Part shown: in pieces, positions 48,996 through 64,000 of the stretch
Position numbering within the stretch: the first letter of the stretch is position 1
Layout of the letters: every line of letters begins with the position of its first letter
Source of the DNA: Amyelois transitella
Lineage: Eukaryota > Arthropoda > Insecta > Lepidoptera > Pyralidae
NCBI RefSeq assembly: GCF_032362555.1
Contig: NC_083522.1
Location: 5,868,001 to 5,932,000, forward strand
Direction: 5' to 3'
Length of the DNA: 64,000 nt
Made by a program: the position numbers and the translations under genes
The notes under the pieces: model-generated
Seen by the model: the letters and a program-made list of their open reading frames with translations, nothing else
Databases searched by the model: none
What the model was told of the DNA's origin: nothing

Positions 48996-50503
48996 TACTT
49001 ACTTAGTAAATACTACACGTTACAAAAAATAAAGTTATTTATTTCTACAGACCAATATGAAACTTCCTTTTAACGGTCAAATACTAGAAAGACTAAAATA
49101 AGAAGAAACACAACTAGGTTTTTATTTTCCTTTATTGTATTATTCAGAGCAGCTGCTTTAGCATATCAATAAACTGTTAAAAATGTAAATCTATTTATGC
49201 TGGCTTTAGAATTGATACAATCTTAGAACTCTTCGTTTACATAACAACAAATGGTATGTTCTATTCTAAAAATTTGAGTATAATACAAGCTTTTGTCCGC
49301 GACTTCGTCCGCATTAGATAGTTTGTTGAGCAGTAAGTAAGTAGTTTTATTTTAATCGTCGTTTATAGAAAGATAAAGCTCAAGGTAATACAATCGACCA
49401 CCTGAACGGTAGGTATTTTTTTTCCATTGGAATGCGTTGTTTTCCGGCGGTAGAAAGTAGAGCCTATGTCTCAAAGTCTCATAATACCTACTCCATATTA
49501 AATTTCAGCCAAATAGGTTCACTATAAGGCGTGAAAGCGTAAGAGACAGATACGAGTTACTTTTGAATTTATACTTACATTATCCCGCTACCAGTACGTT
49601 TTTGTGGTAAGTACATTTTACAGAAAAACTATAAGGGTTCCTTCAGGTTTGGGCTTTAGCATAATAATTTAAATATATCTATATCTAGATGTGTTACCTA
49701 ATATAAAATATGGTAATATTATCCTATTATAAATGCGAAAGTAAGTAAGTTTACCTTTTAGTTTGTGTTCCCACTTCACGGGTTATATACCTATATCTTC
49801 TTGAAATATCACGTATGTATGTAAAAGGACATACCTCATTCTGGTTAATACTATAGGTGGTTTAACTTGGTCACTTTTTAACCACCTGCAAAATAAAGGT
49901 GGTTCTCATGTTTATTTTTATTGTATGTAGGTATGTTTGTCTTTGTTCGATTATTTCGCGGTTCGCTGAACCGATTTCGATATGGTTTTTAGAAAAGTGC
50001 TTGTTACACTTAGGAAATGGTTTAAAAAATTTAACCGACTTTAGAAAAGAAGGATATCAATTGGGGGCGGTTCTCTTTTTACAAAAGATATTTATAGATG
50101 GCGTTAAATTCGACGCACTTTGTAAATGGCGCTAAATTCACGCTACCCATAGTTTAGACGTGCAATGCAATGTAAGGTTAAAATAAAAGAAATAAGTGAA
50201 TTTTATATAATTTATTCCCCATTATCTATCTATATATTCTTACAAAATCTTAAGGCTGTTAGAATTTGAATGATTTGACTCGCTTTAAAAGATAGAAAAA
50301 AAATCATAGACAAGACAAATTGTCTATGAATGATCTGTCAAACTTGACAAATTTCGCGAATTTCACAAAATGACAAATTGAGTCAACCAGCTGTGTGATT
50401 TCTAAAAAATTGCGTCTTATTTGTAATTTATTCCTGTCCTAAACTTTCATTTGTAGTTACATTTCGTTGAAAATTCATATAGTTACAAAAACTAGTGGTG
50501 AAA
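48996..50503. other. Intergenic region between FPPS-C and Rab2
   Basis: Head-to-head spacing between FPPS-C and Rab2. Holds a Helitron-end remnant near 49288-49322 and an interspersed repeat at about 49860-50100 ('ttaaccgacttt-agaaaagaagga' type, also seen at 48452-48475). The Rab2 promoter is presumably at 50290-50503, with a 10-bp hairpin TCATAGACAA/TTGTCTATGA at 50304-50329 and CTGTCAAACTTGACAAAT. Confidence 0.5.
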
Positions 50504-54738
<4,235 letters not shown>

Positions 54739-56798
54739 GTGCTGACCTGCACACACTGAGGGGGATCGGCTGGGGAGGTCGGTATAGTTTCTCCTTCGAA
54801 CTCATACACTACAATTGTGTATTATAAGCTTCATCTTGCTGTTGGCTTTAATCTCAGTTACATCCTCACAACGGTATGCTTTTGACCATAGATCTTGGAT
54901 TGGGTGAGTCAAGTTTTTACAGGAAGCGACTCTCATGTGACCTGCGCAACCTTACATTATTTTATTACACATCCAGTTGCCTGAATGTGCAGGTTTCCTC
55001 ACGATATTTTCCCTCATCGTAAGAGCGTCGGTTAGTAAACAAAATTGTGTATTATCAGCTAAAAAGACCCAAAAATACGGAGTGAGTAAAATAGAAAGGA
55101 ACACTAAAAAATATCTTTGTAAATGGTGACAAACTCAATTGAATTAAAATAAATGTTTCTTATATAAATCAATCATGCATTGTTTTTCAGTCATACAGAC
55201 TAATAATTCTCATTCAAAGTATGGTTTCCTTCATGTTTTTGTATCTTGCAGGAGGGGTGCAGCTGTGTGCAACGAACAATGGTACGAAAACGCCGGATTA
55301 TTAGATTATTTTGTATGCTGCAGTATAGCTTGTATCTGAACTCGTATATTATACTATGCCACTCGGGCGTTATCATAGTAATTCAGTCTTAATCCATTTA
55401 ACGTGGAGAATCTTGTCTTCTTATAAGATGCCAGATCTTTATACTGATGTTTGGGAGGTGCTAAAACTTTGCTTCGAGTCTGCATTTTGATAGTCATCAC
55501 TTGGGCATCATTTTCATAATTTTAATCCCATTACATATATAGTGGCATTAAAACTTTAATAATTAGATAACATCCTTACGCGTTAGAACACCGGTTCATA
55601 CTCATACAGCATGACCCTAATTAGTATAAATTAAGGTTACTTTTGACCAAGGTAGGGTACCATGGAGGACAAAAGCTGTTTGCAGTATAAACTTGATTAT
55701 CCATGATTAAATGGTTCTTTCATGGTATCTTTACTTACGTGGGTGACATAGCAGTATGTTATGTATATGATAGATCCTTCACAAATGAAGCTCTTGTATT
55801 TTGTGTGTATGTAAATTAGTGTCAAATTGTTTCGCAGTTTTTCTCATTGGGCATTTATTTCGATGTACATGCATGTCTGTATCAATCACATAGTACATAA
55901 AATATTGATGTTGTTTAATTCTAATTTTATTTTTGTCGATCTATATGGAAACAGAGGGAAGAGAATGGTTGAGCATTGATACATTTTGCTTGTATACATC
56001 AATAAATCAAGTATTTAAAGAAAATATTTTACCGTTTTAAAGTTTTTTAATTGAGATCTCTGTAAAAATGGAAAATTTATGTTAACAAAGTATATAAAAT
56101 ATATTTTATTATTTTAACTTCTGAAAATGTGATTATTTTGTTACCTCGGACCTTTTATACCTTGCATTGTAAGATTATCCTTTCACTTAATACAAATCTT
56201 TATAATAATGCAGTTTATGCTTTAGGTGATGGCCTATTTAAATTTATTTGCACAAGAAAAACATGGATTGAACTTACCCAGGTCTTTCAGATTGGAATTG
56301 TAATCTAAAGGGAATGCTTGCAAGGTAATGAAAGACATGATTACAAATAGGTTATTTTTAAGTTTAGCACATTGTAATATGATAAAATATTTTGTAAGGT
56401 TACAATATGCAAACACATTTGTAAGGTGTAATTCATTAAATGTTAAAACCAATGAAATTTTTTTTTATTTTGTTTATAAAATGTTAATCATGTCACTATT
56501 GGATGGATTTATGAACAATTTTCTCCTTATTTTTTTTATCAGTCAGGTGTAAGATTTATATATGTAGTTAAAGTTTTAAGCTTATTGCAACCCTTAAAAT
56601 CAATTGCAGTAAAGAATAATTTACAGGCAGTGCTAACAAACTGTCACTATTTGAATCTCAATTCCGTCAGCAGCAGCATACAGATGAACAGTCTCTGTCT
56701 ACTTTATAAGGAATAAAGATGATATTTTATGTATGTAAACAATAATTTTAACACGAAATTGTGATGAAAACAATAAAAATATTGAAACTTTGTAATAT
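54739..56798. other. Rab2 3' UTR and convergent gap to CENP-L
   Basis: A repeat of the 'TGCAGGTTTCCTCACGATAT' family lies at about 54840-55050, and a SINE fragment at about 56635-56740. No exon is supported; the 73-74-codon frames near 56234-56552 are AT-rich chance frames. Confidence 0.45.
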
Positions 56799-58865
56799 CT
56801 AAGTTGAAACATTGCTTTCTTCTTTATCAAAGTCCATAACATTACTGATTTCATTTAAAACCATGAATACACTATTCACTACTTCTGGAGTCTTCATCTT
56901 CACAATGCCAGTGCTCTTTACTTCTGCCTTCGGCAATGTAATACCAGAAAGGTCAAAAACTGTCACATCCAGCATAATCATGTGGAAAATTTGGTTTTGG
57001 AGAATCTGGTATGCTAGGTTCACTAGCTCTGATCTCTTGGCTGATTCTTCTCTTATTCTTAAAACAATGAATAGAAATACATGTAGGTTAGTGTTCTATG
57101 ATTATAAACTTCTTCATAATCAAGGAAAATTAAGGTAATATCTTGATTGATTGATTGTAACTTAGTATTATTAAAGGAAGCAGGCAGCGCAAAACATAGT
57201 AAACAAATAAACTGTTTTAAGATGATGATTGAGGCAATATTTTGTTATATAGAAAACTAGAAAGAAATGTTAGAAACAACGTACTGTGAGAACTTCACCA
57301 AAAGTGAGAGAGAGAACCTTATTATCAGAAATAATAATTAGTTGAATCCACTTTTGATTGCAAAATTGGGGTAGCAGTTTGATCTGATTTTAAGTAATTT
57401 CAAAGAAAAAGTATTGCTCTTACATACCCATTCCATATAATATGAACATCTCCCACATCAAATGTCAAGTTCAATTTATCCTTTTGTTCAACTTGTGGTG
57501 TCTTATAGCTGAGGATGAATGGGTCGGAGCTTCGAGATGTATCATTCTCCACGAAATTAAAACCAAACTGCAGTAGTTGATGCTGAAATAAAAGAAAGTA
57601 CATAATTTGAAATCACAATGTATTATTGGGTTAAAATAATGCTTAAAAAGATAGTTTTTATTATTTCAGAATTTGTCCTATCATTGGTCTTCCTGTCAAT
57701 GGTCCATCCTTTTAGTTAAGTTTTATGTTTGATCTAAAACATTCTGCCAAAATTTAAATTCTATCTAGATGTCTAAGAAATGACTGCATCCAGCAACAAT
57801 TATCCAATCAAACAAACCTCAAAGAAATGTATGTACTGTACACAATATAAATCCTTCACCATAATCCTAATTCTTCATCCTAAATAGCTATTTACTTGGA
57901 AAGCAGAACTAAAATGACTTTTTAAAACATACTGTTAATGTATAATAAAAATATTACCTGGGTAAAATTGAAGGGCTGAATGTTACAGTCAAAGATAGCT
58001 TGTAAGGTAGATTTGACTGCTGCACCCACTCGTTGTTCTCCTTTTTCTAGCATATAAGGCAGATGCATAGCTCCATTCAGAGAAATACTCACACCCCAAG
58101 ATAGTAAAATAGCAATGTATGCAATTTTAGGCTTAGTACTATTTTCTGTTCCTGATGATACTGTAATCTAGAAAGAAAAAGAAATGTGAATGAATTGGCC
58201 ACAAACTTTATTTTTGTTGATTTGAGACTTATGCTGTGTGGTTTCTGGCACTTTTGAATAGATCTACTAAGGCGACTAAGGGATAGGCTTTTAAACTTGG
58301 TATTCCTTTTGTAGGTGTTTGGCTAGCAACCTTTCACTATTTGAATTACAATCCCATCATAAAGCCATGGTAGACATAGCCTGGCTATGTCTACCCCGCA
58401 AGGGATATTTATAGACTATATCAATGGTAAACTTATGTCCAGATTTTGTATATCTGCTATGAAAAAGAAATAATACATTATACAAGGCGACTAACCATCA
58501 AACCATTCGAGTCTTCAGCAGAATATTTTAATAAGGGCTGCTCTTCAATCTGAACAACATATTTGATTGAGGAATTGGACGTAATAGCGCCGACAAGGGA
58601 TTGACGAATTTTTGTTCCATACTGTTTAAGTTTCAATGCCGTATATTGTAAGTTGTACAAAGGTGATACTTTATTCAGTTTCCATTGATTTTCATTGTAA
58701 ATAACTGAAAAGAAATAGCATTATTATAAATAAATAACGAATAGTTTATAGACTTTTTGATGTTTATTGTTCCTCGAATCAAACCTTACTTGCAAGGGGA
58801 TCTCCTGTAACATTTCTGTTAACATTCACTTCACGTGACCACATAGTCACTCCTAAATTAGCCAT
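56799..58865 (-). CDS. CENPL: Probable centromere protein L (CENP-L)
   Basis: Exons in gene order: 58790-58865 (ATG 58863-58865), 58496-58704, 57958-58167, 57428-57582, 56799-57057; phases 1,0,0,2; 302 residues. CENP-L, with CENP-N, is a subunit of the inner kinetochore (CCAN). I compared from memory with vertebrate CENP-L: QWKLNKVSPLYNLQYTALK corresponds to the QW-LY-LTPLY-F-Y block. LPYMLEKGEQRVGAAVKSTL then AIFDCNIQPF corresponds to the L-NG-E---IGTWFQK-FDC-F-P block. The overall order and length (about 300-350) agree, and a DVxFxIxxxDV...W strand pair (LTFDVGDVHIIWNG) fits. Identity is low, so a profile search should confirm. It is divergent from HSD17B4 with 733 bp between the two start codons. 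Confidence 0.65.
58230..58440 (+). repeat. SINE copy in CENP-L intron 2
   Basis: 'gctgtgtggtttctggcac' through 'gtctaccccgcaagggatat', moderately diverged. Confidence 0.65.
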
Positions 58866-59598
58866 TCTCAAGGATAACACATTAAATAAACAGTTAAATT
58901 ACCTAATTTAAGTTTTACAAAATAACGAGTAACGACACAATCAAAACAAAACAAGGATGGCGGTTATCGAATGAATGATGAATGAATGAAATGAACTTAG
59001 TGATTTTTAAGCTCTTTGGACAGAAAGAATTTATAGACTTAATATTTGTGAGAAAGAAGAAATAGGTCGTCAGTTGTCACACACAAAGTTTTAATTGATA
59101 TTAAAATCAAATTATGGACCTAATTTAAATAAAGTAAAATTCCTCAACTACGAACAATAATTATTTAAGTTTTGTCCCCTTGGCTGTACAAGAAAGCTGT
59201 ATTGAATTAATTTCTAATACTGACATTGTGTCAGTGTCAGAAAAGCCAAATCAACATCACCATCAGCCAGTTCAGTTTGACATTTCCCCAATCCCTTTGA
59301 ACAAAGTTTGACAAAATTATAATTTTTCACGAAATTCATTAAGTTCGTTTCTGTATTCTATTTGATTAAATTAATATCATAATTTCTCTGTAGCTTACAG
59401 GTGTGTCTATATTACTTTTTAAAATTTATCATTACGATAGTGCTATCTTATCAGATTGTTATTTGTCCGGTCATTGTATTTGTTATTTATCCCTTTCTCC
59501 ATTGGACTTTGTCTCGTTTAAGTAGGTATTTGCGTGTTTATGCGTTTAAGTGTACTGTGTAAGTTAGTATCTCATTCTTGTGTTATCTGTCGTCTAGA
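58866..59598. promoter_or_regulatory. Shared divergent promoter region, CENP-L / HSD17B4
   Basis: 733 bp between two divergent start codons with no repeat inside. Contains several TGTCA/TGACA motifs (near 59222-59240, GTTTGACATTTCC near 59276, GTTTGACAAAATT near 59307). No TATA box is obvious. Likely a bidirectional housekeeping promoter. Confidence 0.5.
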
Positions 59599-62500
59599 AT
59601 GGATCAGCTGCGTTTTGATGGTCGCGTAGCGGTGGTAACTGGGGCTGGCGGAGGATTAGGCAAAGCCTATGCTCTCTTGCTGGGGTCAAGAGGCGCTAAA
59701 GTAGTTGTCAACGATTTGGGCAGTGCAAGAGACGGTGCTGGCAAATCAAACTTCGCTGATGCTGTTGTCAAAGAAATTAAAGACAAAGGCAAGTAAAACA
59801 TAACCAGTTACGCCTTCCTTCTCCCATGGGGATTTATAATTTATTCACATGTTCTTAGTGTTGAAGAAATGTTTAGTGATAGTGATATCAGAGTTCATCC
59901 AGTTTTACCAACAATTAAGTTTCTCCTGTTCATAAAAAACATGAACTCTTATAGAATATTTTAACTGTTTCATAAAAATAACTGTATCTATTAAAATGTT
60001 ACTTACATTATATTAACATGTTTCCAAGTAACTACATTGACCTTAGACCCTGCCATTGCCATTGTGCTTTAGTAATTTAAATATTATTATACTAAGTATG
60101 AGAAACAATAGTATTTTTAGACTTTCTGGAATTTATAACTAATTTAATGGGCTACCTATTTCTTTCTTAAATCTGTATTACACATTCTTTTAAGTTTATT
60201 TGTCTACTTTTTAAGAAGAGCTGAGGTTAGAAGTATATATTGGGAAAAGTTGTAACCATTATTTTTTCCAGGAATTTAATAAATGTGGTAGAGATTTCAA
60301 TGAGTCCAAAAATATTCACATAAAATTTACATAATATTCTATTATTAATATAAAAAATATTCTTTTATTGATGAAAATTTAAAATTTACTTAGGTATTGA
60401 TATTTATGTCTCTAATAATAATACACATTAAAAAAAAAACTACACTATTGTAAAAATAACAAGAAAATTATTTAGATGTTCAGTTTGAGAAGAGTTTCAC
60501 AAGAATAGAATAGTGAGACAATTTACATTGACATTAGTATTTGTTGTTGCATATTTTATTGAGTTCCTGTAACAACATAATCACTTGCACATTTTTTTAA
60601 TTTGCTTAATATAGGTACCATGCCTACTCATTCACATTAATTGTTCTATGGGTATGACTTTAACATCTGGCAATCTTATTTTTTTTTTCAATGTTCTCAT
60701 AAATCTACATAGGTATTCATACACTGAATACCTATGTAGGTTTATGAGAACATTGATATGACTATTACAATAAATTAGTTCACAGTTCATTTATTTATTG
60801 ATACAATCAATCATGTTTTATGACTTTAGATCTGACCTTATTGTAACAATATGATAAAATTATCATAATTATTCAGATTGATTCATCATTCAATGAATAT
60901 ATCTTCATAACACAAAACAAATTGTAGACTAGCAACTTGCTTTACTTGGAATTTGTAGGTAATTGCCCACATGTTGGGTTCCACAATTGCATAAGGAACT
61001 TGGGCCACTTACACATAATCATATTTATATATATCGAAAGTGCCGTGTGGTTCCCGGCACCAATACAAAAAAGAATGGGACCACTCCATCTCTTTCCCAT
61101 GGATGTCGTAAAAGGCGACTAAGGGATAGGCTTACATACTTGAGATTCTTTTTTAGGCGATGGGCTAGCAACTTGTCACTATTTGAATCTCAATTCTATC
61201 CTAAAGCCAAATAGCTGAACATGGCCTATCAGTCTTTACAAGACTGTTGGCTCTGTCTACCCCGCAAGGGATATAGACGTGATTATATGTATGTATGTAT
61301 GTATATATCGAATCAGTAAAGTGCCTGGTTAAAATGCATGATGCATAGAAAGGCACAGTCATGTAACAATTGCTATTTTCAAAGTTATGTATGTTAGTTT
61401 GAATACTGACCGATACTTTTAGGGTGAGAGAACATTGTGAGGACACCTACACATTCAGGCAAATGGATGTGTTACCATGATCGATTCAATATTGGTTAGG
61501 TTCTCCTGCAGGTTGTAGAGGGCAGATGGGTGTCACATCGTGTAAAAACCTGACTCACCCAATCCAGATTCCATGGTCAAAAGCATACCCCAGGCTCCTA
61601 ATCCGGCTGGTGAGTGGTGAGGAGCTGGAGGAGGGATCAGTCTTAGAGCCAATAGGCTTGAAATGACTTGAATGCTACTTTCAGCAATATGGCTTAATGA
61701 TTAAATTGAGATTGAAAAAGTGATTTGTTAGTTAGCTCATCGCCTGTAAGAAGAATACCAAGTTTCATAGCCTTTCTCATTATCGATTTTACAATCTGCA
61801 TGGGCAGCAAAGCAGCTGGAACACACTATGTTTTATCTTCGCTAACAAAGGCCAGTCCAGCATGGAATCTATGATAAACAAAATTTAAAGTACCTACCTA
61901 TATTTTAAGTTTATTAGTAAAAGCATAATTTTTTGCTAGGTGGCGAGGCTGTTGCCGACTACAACTCCGTGGTAGAAGGCGAGAAGATTATCAAAACAGC
62001 TCTCGATAATTATGGCCGCATCGACATTCTCATCAACAATGCTGGCATTCTTCGTGACAAGAGCTTCCAAAAAATGTCTGATCAGGTACCTATGTACACT
62101 TCAATCTTTATACTTATTTATACATTGCAATCTGGTAAAGTTTATTTTTTAGTGTTATGACTGGGGTCGTTAATTCATATTAATATTATAAATGCATGCA
62201 TGCATGCGATCAAAGACGATTCACTTTAGAGAAAAGAGGACAAACTCCCAAAAAAGGATGTTATGATATTTTAATTATTCAGTATTTATACTGATTCTAA
62301 CAGTAATCTTTGAATAATTATACCACTTGTTTGTCAGTAGATAGAGATGATAAAGCATTGTTGTTTACTAAATTACATTTGCTTTTAACATTGCTGTTAT
62401 CATATTATACTGCAGAGCGAAATTGCGCGTATGATTACTAACTACTAAATAGCTTAGACATTGGAATAAAGTAAACCTTCCTTAGTGCATCCCTAGACGA

Positions 62501-63582
62501 AGGGCTATGTTGATTTGTCAGCCAGTTTCTTTTCAATATACATATGTTAGAAAGGAATGCTTTTTACCACAGAAGATGTTATATTTTGACTGTTTAAGTA
62601 TAGGTTTAATGTAATATTTTTGCGGTCAGGATTGGGACCTTATCCAAGCAGTTCATCTTAAAGGCGCCTTCAAAACGACCCAGGCGGCATGGGAATCCTT
62701 CAAAAAACAGAATTTCGGTCGCGTCATCATGACTTCCAGTAATGCCGGCATTTTCGGCAACTTTGGTCAAGCTAATTACAGGTAAGTTAAATTCTCTTTA
62801 ATTCTCAATTTCGGGTGTTTAAATTGGTACGAAAAACAATAACAAAATGTTGGAATATGGAGTTAATTTCGCTATTCGCGGGCTCTGTCTTCCCCGTAAT
62901 GGTTGAAGATGTGACTATGACAATTATGTATGTGTTAAGCAATATACAGTAGTTTTGCTTAACTGTATTTATTTAAATACCATTATATTGACAAGAAGAC
63001 AAGATGTTATTTGGGACAATGCCAAATATCAGTTCAATGACCTTACGTTACAGTTGAAGGTTGCTTATGCCTAATAGTGATCGCTTTTATTTTTGTTATC
63101 TGTTGTTAGAAGGGTGATTCTGTTATCACGGTGCTTGAAATAATGGGTCGTCCATTAAATAACATACCTACATAAATCACGCCTCTTTCCCGGAGAGGTA
63201 CCTACGCAGAGATCACATCTTTTCACCATCCTTACATAAAATACTTAATGTCATGAATGTTTAGCATTCTAACGCTTGACGGTAACTAAAAACTCCAAAA
63301 AAAACTCGATTTTAGTCTGACCATGTGCACCCTGTGGTGTCAGCTTAGCAATAGTTACAAAAAAATGCAGAAACATCAGCCCTTAATAATAATTTAACTT
63401 GTTTCAACAGTGCTGCCAAACTGGGTTTGGTCGGTTTGGCGAACACTCTCTCGATAGAGGGCGCTAAATACAACATCAAGGTGAACACGATCGTGCCGAC
63501 GGCTGCGTCCCGCCTCACTGAGGACATCCTGCCCCCGGACATGTTTGAAGCTATGAAGCCGGAGCTTATTGCTCCTGTTGTT
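59599..63582 (+). CDS. Mfe2: Peroxisomal multifunctional enzyme type 2 / 17-beta-HSD4, dehydrogenase part (partial)
   Basis: Exons in the window: 59599-59788, 61940-62085, 62630-62781, 63411-63582; about 220 residues, continuing past the right edge. This is the N-terminal (3R)-hydroxyacyl-CoA dehydrogenase of the short-chain dehydrogenase family, acting in peroxisomal beta-oxidation. The full enzyme adds a hydratase-2 and an SCP2 domain, both beyond the window. Seen: cofactor loop [16 protein letters not shown], catalytic Ser in MTSSNAG, and the YSAAK catalytic Tyr-Lys split by intron 3. The start at [10 protein letters not shown] matches the family; an in-frame Met 21 nt upstream (59578) would add seven residues. 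Intron 1 uses a GC donor (AAAG|GCAAGT): only this keeps the conserved DKGGEAV join in frame. Confidence 0.93.
60689..60755. repeat. 31-bp stem, 5-nt loop hairpin in HSD17B4 intron 1
   Basis: Arms 60689-60719 (CAATGTTCTCATAAATCTAC...) and 60725-60755 are fully complementary, with one G:U-type position, around TACAC. The size and loop fit a pre-miRNA-like or tiny MITE hairpin. Confidence 0.75.
61038..61308 (+). repeat. Full-length SINE, reference copy
   Basis: Runs from head 'gtgccgtgtggttcccggc' through 'gactaagggataggctta', 'gggctagcaacttgtcacta', 'ctgttggctctgtctacccc' and 'gcaagggatatagacgtg' to a (TATG)n tail. About 270 bp. At least a dozen full or partial copies occur in this window in both orientations. 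No clear tRNA A/B boxes; the tail resembles the LINE at 53290-53905. Confidence 0.8.
61415..61630 (-). repeat. Interspersed repeat ('TGCAGGTTTCCTCACGATGT' family)
   Basis: Reverse copy of 54840-55050: 'gagaacattgtgagga-cac', 'cattcaggcaaatggatgtg', 'cctgactcacccaatcca', 'tggtcaaaagcatacc'. Lies in HSD17B4 intron 1. Confidence 0.6.
61680..61830 (-). repeat. SINE copy (diverged)
   Basis: 'tatggcttaatgattaaattgagatt', 'gctcatcgcc', 'aagaataccaagtt', reversed relative to the reference copy; just upstream of HSD17B4 exon 2. Confidence 0.55.
63168..63235 (-). repeat. LINE 3' end fragment
   Basis: 'aaatcacgcctctttcccgg' then 'cagagatcacatcttttcacca', similar to 53313-53370. HSD17B4 intron 3. Confidence 0.55.
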
Positions 63583-63889
63583 GTAAGTATATCGTACTAG
63601 GTTTAACCAGGGCTTGGTTTCCTTCCCTTGAAATCTTCTCCTTGGAATTTCCTAACCCTCCCCCAAAGATTGCTTCTTGTCCGGCTTGAAGCGGCGCACA
63701 ATACCTCACCAAATCCAGGCGCACCCCGGGACTGTAGCCAGCACTTATGCTAGAAAGAAGAAGACTGTTTAATTCTTTTATACTTTCGCGTTGCACGATA
63801 TTTACCTATGCAAACGGTATGAATTCGCAAGTATGAATTCCCTATTGCATACATTAAGGAAACTGATATTGAACGGTTTAGCGAAATTG

Positions 63890-64000
63890 GCTTGACGATA
63901 GGATATAAAAGCTGAACGTGGCCTGTCAGTCTTTTTAAAGACTGTTGGCTCTGTTTACCCCGCAAGGGATATAGACGTGATTATATGCAATTATGTATGT
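63890..64000 (+). repeat. SINE copy, cut by window edge
   Basis: 'gctgaacgtggcctgtcagt', 'actgttggctctgtttaccc' and 'cgcaagggatatagacgtga', then the tail starts. In the HSD17B4 intron after exon 4. Confidence 0.7.

Noticed and set aside
59578..59598. Upstream in-frame ATG of HSD17B4
   Set aside because: The family normally begins directly with the M-x-x-L-R-F-D-G-R-V segment, so 59599 is preferred, though the longer form is not excluded.

Overview
This window is nuclear DNA of a moth or butterfly (Lepidoptera). It is AT-rich, its genes have short exons with GT/AG introns, and it carries typical lepidopteran repeats: Helitron ends, a piggyBac element very close to the cabbage-looper type, and a SINE ending in (TATG)n. 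The host proteins look insect-like. The exact species cannot be told from the sequence alone. Gene models were built by hand from reading frame, splice sites and intron phase.

Layout. (1) 832-3708, minus strand: 5' part of a secreted PAN/apple-domain protein (NompA-like), running off the left edge. (2) About 3.7-21.5 kb: no convincing gene. It holds Helitron, SINE and LINE debris, two MITE-like elements, a 70-bp hairpin and a 2-kb structure with two 592-bp inverted arms (18617-20666). (3) 21640-30489 and 31986-36695, plus strand: two tandem six-exon farnesyl diphosphate synthase genes (FPPS-A, FPPS-B). Intron 5 of FPPS-A contains an internally deleted piggyBac and, behind it, a broken hAT element. 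(4) 39860-44661, plus: a 741-residue protein with a disordered N-terminus and a possible papain-fold (C39-like) C-terminal domain. (5) 46955-48995, minus: a third FPPS copy (FPPS-C). (6) 50504-54738, plus: Rab2. (7) 56799-58865, minus: a likely CENP-L kinetochore subunit. (8) 59599-63582, plus: 5' part of the peroxisomal multifunctional enzyme type 2 (HSD17B4/Mfe2), cut by the right edge and divergent from CENP-L across a 733-bp intergenic region.

How the genes relate. The three FPPS genes share intron positions and phases, so they descend from one gene by duplication. Only B and C keep the canonical first Asp-rich motif. FPPS-A has NDIIE in its place and Gln-Gln where chain-length-setting aromatic residues normally sit, a pattern that recalls the diverged type-1 lepidopteran FPPS linked to juvenile hormone precursors. 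Rab2, CENP-L and Mfe2 are housekeeping genes with no evident functional link to the FPPS cluster.

The most rewarding non-genic items are the 592-bp inverted arms, the piggyBac element with intact ends, the SINE and LINE that share a 3' end, and two long hairpins inside introns.
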